In this document: in pieces, positions 62,201-64,000 of the stretch | Numbering within the stretch: the first letter of the stretch is position 1 | Layout: each line of letters starts with the position of its first letter | Source of the DNA: Bradyrhizobium sp. LTSP849 | GTDB lineage: Bacteria; Pseudomonadota; Alphaproteobacteria; Rhizobiales; Xanthobacteraceae | Assembly: GCF_000938255.1 (NCBI RefSeq) | Contig: NZ_JYMR01000028.1 | Location: 62,001 to 126,000 of the forward strand | Direction: 5' to 3' | Length of the DNA stretch: 64,000 nucleotides | Translations under genes and position numbers: made by a program | The notes under the pieces: model-generated | What the model saw: the letters and a program-made list of their open reading frames with translations, nothing else | Database searches by the model: none | Told to the model about the DNA's origin: nothing

Positions 62201-62565
62201 AGACCGCGCTGCTCGTCGACGACGACGCCCGCAACATCTTCGCGCTGTCGAGCGTGCTGGAGCGGCGCGGCATGAAGGTGCTGACGGCGACCACCGGCCG
62301 CGAGGCGGTGACACTGGTCGAATCCAATCCGGAAATCGCCATCGTGCTGATGGACATCATGATGCCGCAGATGGATGGCTATCAGACCATCGGCGTGATC
62401 CGGGAGAACCCTGCGTTCTTGCGCCTGCCGATCATCGCGCTGACAGCGAAGGCGATGAAGGGCGATCGCGAGAAATGTCTGGAAGCCGGCGCGTCCGACT
62501 ACCTCGCCAAACCCGTCAACACCGATCAATTGCTGCTTGCGATCCGCATGTGGCTGCACCGCTGA
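56275..62565 (+). CDS. Hybrid histidine kinase: HAMP array, GAF, HisKA/HATPase and three receiver domains
   Basis: 2096 residues from ATG 56275 (GGGGGAA upstream), with no transmembrane segment. Two divergent HAMP-like units (~25-170) precede eleven 92-residue HAMP repeats (residues 173-1184), each with xxRVAREVGTEG and TWKDLTxxVN. Then a GAF domain (~1200-1342), a coiled coil (~1346-1422), HisKA with phospho-acceptor His1431 (NMSHELRTPLN), HATPase (~1536-1661; DTGIGIP, GGTGLGLAIS), and receivers ~1706-1825 (Asp1758), ~1830-1950 (Asp1880) and ~1975-2096 (Asp2027). The build recalls fungal group III (Nik1-type) osmosensing kinases. The input signal is unknown. A second kinase gene starts 12 bp downstream. 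Confidence 0.95.
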   Translation: MSDLDPGPSRSGRRVPKPKINGTSEPDSRQELLLTLQAMRSGDFSVRMSGDYLGIDGKIADTFNEIIAANQRMAQQLELVGQVVGREGKTRQRVKFGLASGSWADMEGSVNTLIDDLLWPTREVTRAVAAVAQGDLLQTVKLDVDGRPLRGEFLQSATIVNTMIKQLGVFTSEVTRVAREVGTEGKLGGQAQVPEVTGVWKDLTESVNSMANNLTNQVRNIAEVTIAVANGDLSKKITVDVRGEILQLKEAINTMVDQLRSFASEVTRVAREVGTDGKLGGQAIVPGVAGTWKDLTDSVNAMCGNLTAQVRNIANVTTAVARGDLSRKITVDVRGEILELKDTINTMVDQLNSFASEVTRVAREVGTEGKLGGQAQVPGVAGTWKDLTDNVNFMASNLTAQVRNIADVATAIAGGDLSKKITVNVSGEILQLKETLNTCVDQLNAFAGEVTRVAREVGTEGRLGGQANVLGVAGTWKDLTESVNSMASNLTAQVRNIAEVTTAVAGGDLSKKITVDVRGEILELKDTINTMVDQLNAFAGEVTRVAREVGTEGKLGGQAQVRGVAGTWKDLTDSVNSMASNLTGQVRNIAEVATAVAKGDLSKKITVNVSGEILQLKETLNTMVDQLNAFAGEVTRVAREVGTEGKLGGQAQVPGVAGTWKDLTDNVNSMAGNLTAQVRNIAEVATAIAGGDLSRKITVDVRGEILQLKDTLNTMVDQLNRFAGEVTRVAREVGTEGRLGGQANVPGVAGTWKDLTDSVNSMAGNLTAQVRNIAEVTTAVARGDLSRKITVDVKGEILELKNTINTMVDQLNAFAGEVTRVAREVGTEGKLGGQAEVPGVAGTWKDLTDNVNFMASNLTAQVRNIAEVATAIAGGDLSKKITVDVRGEILLLKDTLNTMVEQLRSFAAEVTRVAREVGTEGRLGGQAVVPGVGGTWKDLTDNVNLLAANLTTQVRNIAEVTTAVARGDLSRKITVDVKGEILELKNTINTMVDQLNAFAGEVTRVAREVGTEGELGGQAQVPGVAGTWKDLTDTVNFMAANLTEQVRGIVKVVTAVANGDLKQNLTVKSKGEVAALADTINNMTETLATFADQVSSVAREVGVEGRLGGQADVPGAAGTWKDLTGNVNLLAANLTSQVRAIAEVATAVTKGDLTPSIQVDARGELAELKDNINTMITNLRLTTDVNTEQDWLKTNLAKFTNMLQGQRDLATVGRLLLTELSPLVNAHTGVIYQIENEDSPQLLLLASYAGDGLYPYPRMLPLGDGLIGQCALDRRPRVVADIPADVVPINSALLRVAPKNLVVLPVLFEGQVKAVIELASLTSFTTSQMTFLEQLTDSIGIVLNSIEATMQTEGLLKQSQQLAGELQTQQRELQQTNDQLEQKAQQLAERNVEVERKNQEIEQARRALEEKATELALTSKYKSEFLANMSHELRTPLNSILILGQQLTDNPDGNLTGKQVEFARTIHGAGTDLLNLISDILDLSKIESGTVTVDAEEILTANLLETVGRPFRHEAENRNLSFKIDVDPNLARSIVTDSKRLQQVLKNLLSNAFKFTAEGEVRLKVAAAVGGWGTDHPVLNSAPAVIAFEVSDTGIGIPLEKQKLIFEAFQQADAGTSRKYGGTGLGLAISRELASLLGGEIHLRSSPGKGSSFTLYLPLKYSGPTLAPRVTPQQQYNQPPALQPATTAPERVIEQLPDDRLNLEPGDSILLIVEDDPHYARILVDLARDKGFKVLVAARGAEALELAKQYQPRAVSLDVFLPDMLGWTVLSQLKHNPLTRHIPVQIITLDEDRQHALARGAFSFVNKPTTTEGVSAALTQIKEYARPRRKRLLIVEDNEAEQLSIRELLHHDDIEIVTTDTGAGALSTLREAPCDCVVLDLRLPDMSGFEVLDQIRNDEALSNIPVVVFTGRELSAEEDAELHTMARSIVVKGVESPERLLDETALFLHRVITELPVEKQRMLEKLNSSDEDLIGKTALLVDDDARNIFALSSVLERRGMKVLTATTGREAVTLVESNPEIAIVLMDIMMPQMDGYQTIGVIRENPAFLRLPIIALTAKAMKGDREKCLEAGASDYLAKPVNTDQLLLAIRMWLHR
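56791..59826 (+). repeat. Eleven tandem 276-bp HAMP-coding repeats
   Basis: Units begin at 56791, 57067, 57343, 57619, 57895, 58171, 58447, 58723, 58999, 59275 and 59551. Each is exactly 276 bp with no insertion or deletion. Central units are most alike; the first and the last two (59275, 59551) are the most divergent, a pattern of internal duplication. Confidence 0.95.
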
Positions 62566-62577
62566 GTTGGATCGCGA

Positions 62578-64000
62578 ATGGACCACGAAAAGGTCAACAT
62601 CCTCCTCGTCGACGACCAGCCGGCCAAGCTGCTCGCCTACGAAGTGATCCTGAAGGAACTCGGCGAGAACCTCGTGATCGCCTCGTCCGGTCGCGAAGCG
62701 CTGGAAGTGCTGCTCAAGACCGAAATCGCGGTGATCCTGGTCGATGTCTGCATGCCCGAGCTCGACGGTTTCGAGCTCGCAGCGATGATCCGCGAGCATC
62801 CGCGCTTCCAGAAGACAGCGATGATCTTCATCTCGGCGATCCAGGTCTCCGACATCGACCGGTTGCGCGGCTACGAGATGGGCGCGGTCGATTACGTTCC
62901 GGTGCCGGTGGTGCCGGAGGTGCTGCGCGCCAAGATCAAGGTGTTTTCCGAACTCTATCGCAAGACGCGCGAGCTCGAACGGCTGAACCAGGAGCTCGAG
63001 GATCGCGTCCGCGCACGGACGGCGGAACTGGAGAATTCCACCGCAAAACTGCGCGAAAGCGAGCAGCGCCGCAGCATGGCGATCGCCGCCGGCAAGATGG
63101 GTTCCTGGGACTGGGACTGGATCAACGGCGACTGGATGTGGGACGAAGGCCAGTACCGTATCTTCGGCGTGACGCCTGAGACGTTCAACGTCAGTCCGGC
63201 GAATATCCAGGCCTTGCTTCACCCTGACGATGTCGACCAGTTCCGCCAGGCCGTCGCTGCATTCAATACTGGCGCGCGTTCCTATGAGGGGGAATTCCGC
63301 GTCAGCCGCCCAGACGGCGAGGTGCGCTGGTGCGTCGGCACGGCGGCGGCGACGGTGAACGAGAGCGGCCGCGTGGTTCGCGTCAGCGGCGTCACCGTCG
63401 ACATCACCGAACGCAAGCGTGCCGAGGAGCGGCAGAATCTTTTGGCACGGGAAGTCGATCATCGCGCCAAGAACGCGCTGGCGCTGGCGCAGTCGATCGT
63501 GCGCCTCACCCGCGCCGACGAGGTCAAGGCCTATGTCAGCGCGGTCGAGGGCCGCATCAATGCGCTGGCGCGCGTGCACACCATCCTGTCGCTGTCGAGC
63601 TGGCAGGGCGCCGAGCTCTCCAAGCTGATCGACGAGGAGCTTGCGCCCTATTCGCTTGGCGGTCAGATCAAGCTTGCGGGTCCCGAGGTCCAGCTACTGC
63701 CGGCCACCGCGCAAACACTGGCGCTGGCGCTGCACGAGCTGTTCACCAACTCGGCCAAGTACGGCGCGCTATCGACGCGGTCGGGACGGCTCGCGATTGG
63801 CTGGCAGGCCGAGAACGATCTCCTCATCCTGACCTGGGAAGAGTCCGGTGGCCCGCTGGTCAGGACGCCGAAATCACGCGGCTTCGGCACAAGGAGCCTG
63901 CTGGCGAGTGTCGAATCCCAGCTCGGCGGACAAGCTCAATTCGATTGGCGCGCCGAGGGCCTGGTTTGCCGTCTCGAGGTGCCGTTGACTCCCAAGACTG
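62578..64000 (+). CDS. Response regulator / PAS / HWE histidine kinase (cut by window end)
   Basis: The frame is open to the window end; 474 residues are visible. The receiver domain (~5-120: NILLVDDQPAKLLAYEVIL, ILVDVCMPELDGFELA with the phospho-acceptor Asp) is followed by a coiled coil (~125-165) and a PAS domain (~165-280, ending VTVDITERKRAEE). An HWE-type kinase domain follows with His295 in REVDHRAKNALALAQSIVRL and an N-box HELFTNSAKYGALS. G-box residues follow near RGFGTRSL. No membrane segment. It starts 12 bp after the HAMP-array kinase stop, so the two are cotranscribed; the receiver could take phosphate from that kinase. Confidence 0.94.
   Translation, partial: MDHEKVNILLVDDQPAKLLAYEVILKELGENLVIASSGREALEVLLKTEIAVILVDVCMPELDGFELAAMIREHPRFQKTAMIFISAIQVSDIDRLRGYEMGAVDYVPVPVVPEVLRAKIKVFSELYRKTRELERLNQELEDRVRARTAELENSTAKLRESEQRRSMAIAAGKMGSWDWDWINGDWMWDEGQYRIFGVTPETFNVSPANIQALLHPDDVDQFRQAVAAFNTGARSYEGEFRVSRPDGEVRWCVGTAAATVNESGRVVRVSGVTVDITERKRAEERQNLLAREVDHRAKNALALAQSIVRLTRADEVKAYVSAVEGRINALARVHTILSLSSWQGAELSKLIDEELAPYSLGGQIKLAGPEVQLLPATAQTLALALHELFTNSAKYGALSTRSGRLAIGWQAENDLLILTWEESGGPLVRTPKSRGFGTRSLLASVESQLGGQAQFDWRAEGLVCRLEVPLTPKT

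Noticed and set aside
61717..63579. A 620-codon reverse-strand frame spanning two kinase genes
   Set aside because: It crosses the boundary of two well-supported forward genes and its product has no recognisable domain; it is a GC-bias artefact.

Overview
The window looks like chromosomal DNA of a Bradyrhizobium-type alphaproteobacterium (Rhizobiales). It is GC-rich with strongly GC-biased third positions. It carries the palindromic intergenic repeats I associate with this group, many acyl-CoA enzymes, an HWE-family kinase, a HAMP-array hybrid kinase and DUF1194, DUF1499 and DUF3124 proteins. The species assignment is an inference; no rRNA or tRNA gene was found to anchor it. I saw no insertion sequence, prophage, integrase or CRISPR array. 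The region reads as stable core genome with a few decaying genes.

Layout. 0-6.3 kb: the end of a large acyl-CoA dehydrogenase, an MFS transporter, an enoyl-CoA hydratase-like protein, a periplasmic 5'-nucleotidase and a histone-deacetylase-like amidohydrolase. 6.4-11.7 kb: a forward-strand housekeeping run (xseB, dxs, nucleoside deoxyribosyltransferase, TlyA-type and RlmD-type RNA methyltransferases). 11.7-16.7 kb: mostly hypothetical or secreted proteins plus a methyltransferase. 16.9-18.8 kb: a fluoride riboswitch with an intrinsic terminator, then an MFS transporter and the fluoride channel gene crcB. 18.9-21.4 kb: clpS, an intact GNAT gene, a broken GNAT gene and a frameshifted adenylate cyclase. 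21.4-24.0 kb: fabI, a histidine phosphatase and aroC on the reverse strand. 24.2-25.6 kb: an ECF sigma/anti-sigma pair. 26-33.6 kb: a DnaJ-family protein, a surface lipoprotein, pdxH, an SDR, a methyltransferase, corA, and the convergent cell-wall pair L,D-transpeptidase/extensin. 33.6-43.6 kb: an acyl-CoA ligase, a DUF1499 protein, an MBL hydrolase, glutaryl-CoA dehydrogenase, ribB with a degenerate second domain, a CPA2 antiporter, a DUF3124 protein and an aminotransferase. 43.6-50.1 kb: small secreted proteins, an aldo/keto reductase, PhoD, a nitronate monooxygenase, and an SDR divergent from an HxlR regulator.

50.2-56.1 kb looks like a stress cluster: PRC-barrel, two DUF4142-type proteins, an SDR, PAP2, two DUF3147-like membrane proteins, an RHH regulator and several very small proteins. 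Several are preceded by GGAAC-N16-xxTT-like elements resembling general-stress (EcfG) promoters.

56.3-64 kb: a 2096-residue soluble hybrid histidine kinase with eleven exact-length 92-residue HAMP repeats, followed by a response-regulator/PAS/HWE kinase that runs off the window. The two probably act in one signalling pathway.

The most interesting points are the fluoride-switch operon with its extra MFS gene, the HAMP-array kinase, a nested palindrome that could hide the ribosome-binding site of a small secreted protein (47.56-47.62 kb), the palindromic operators between the SDR and HxlR genes, and the stress-promoter cluster.
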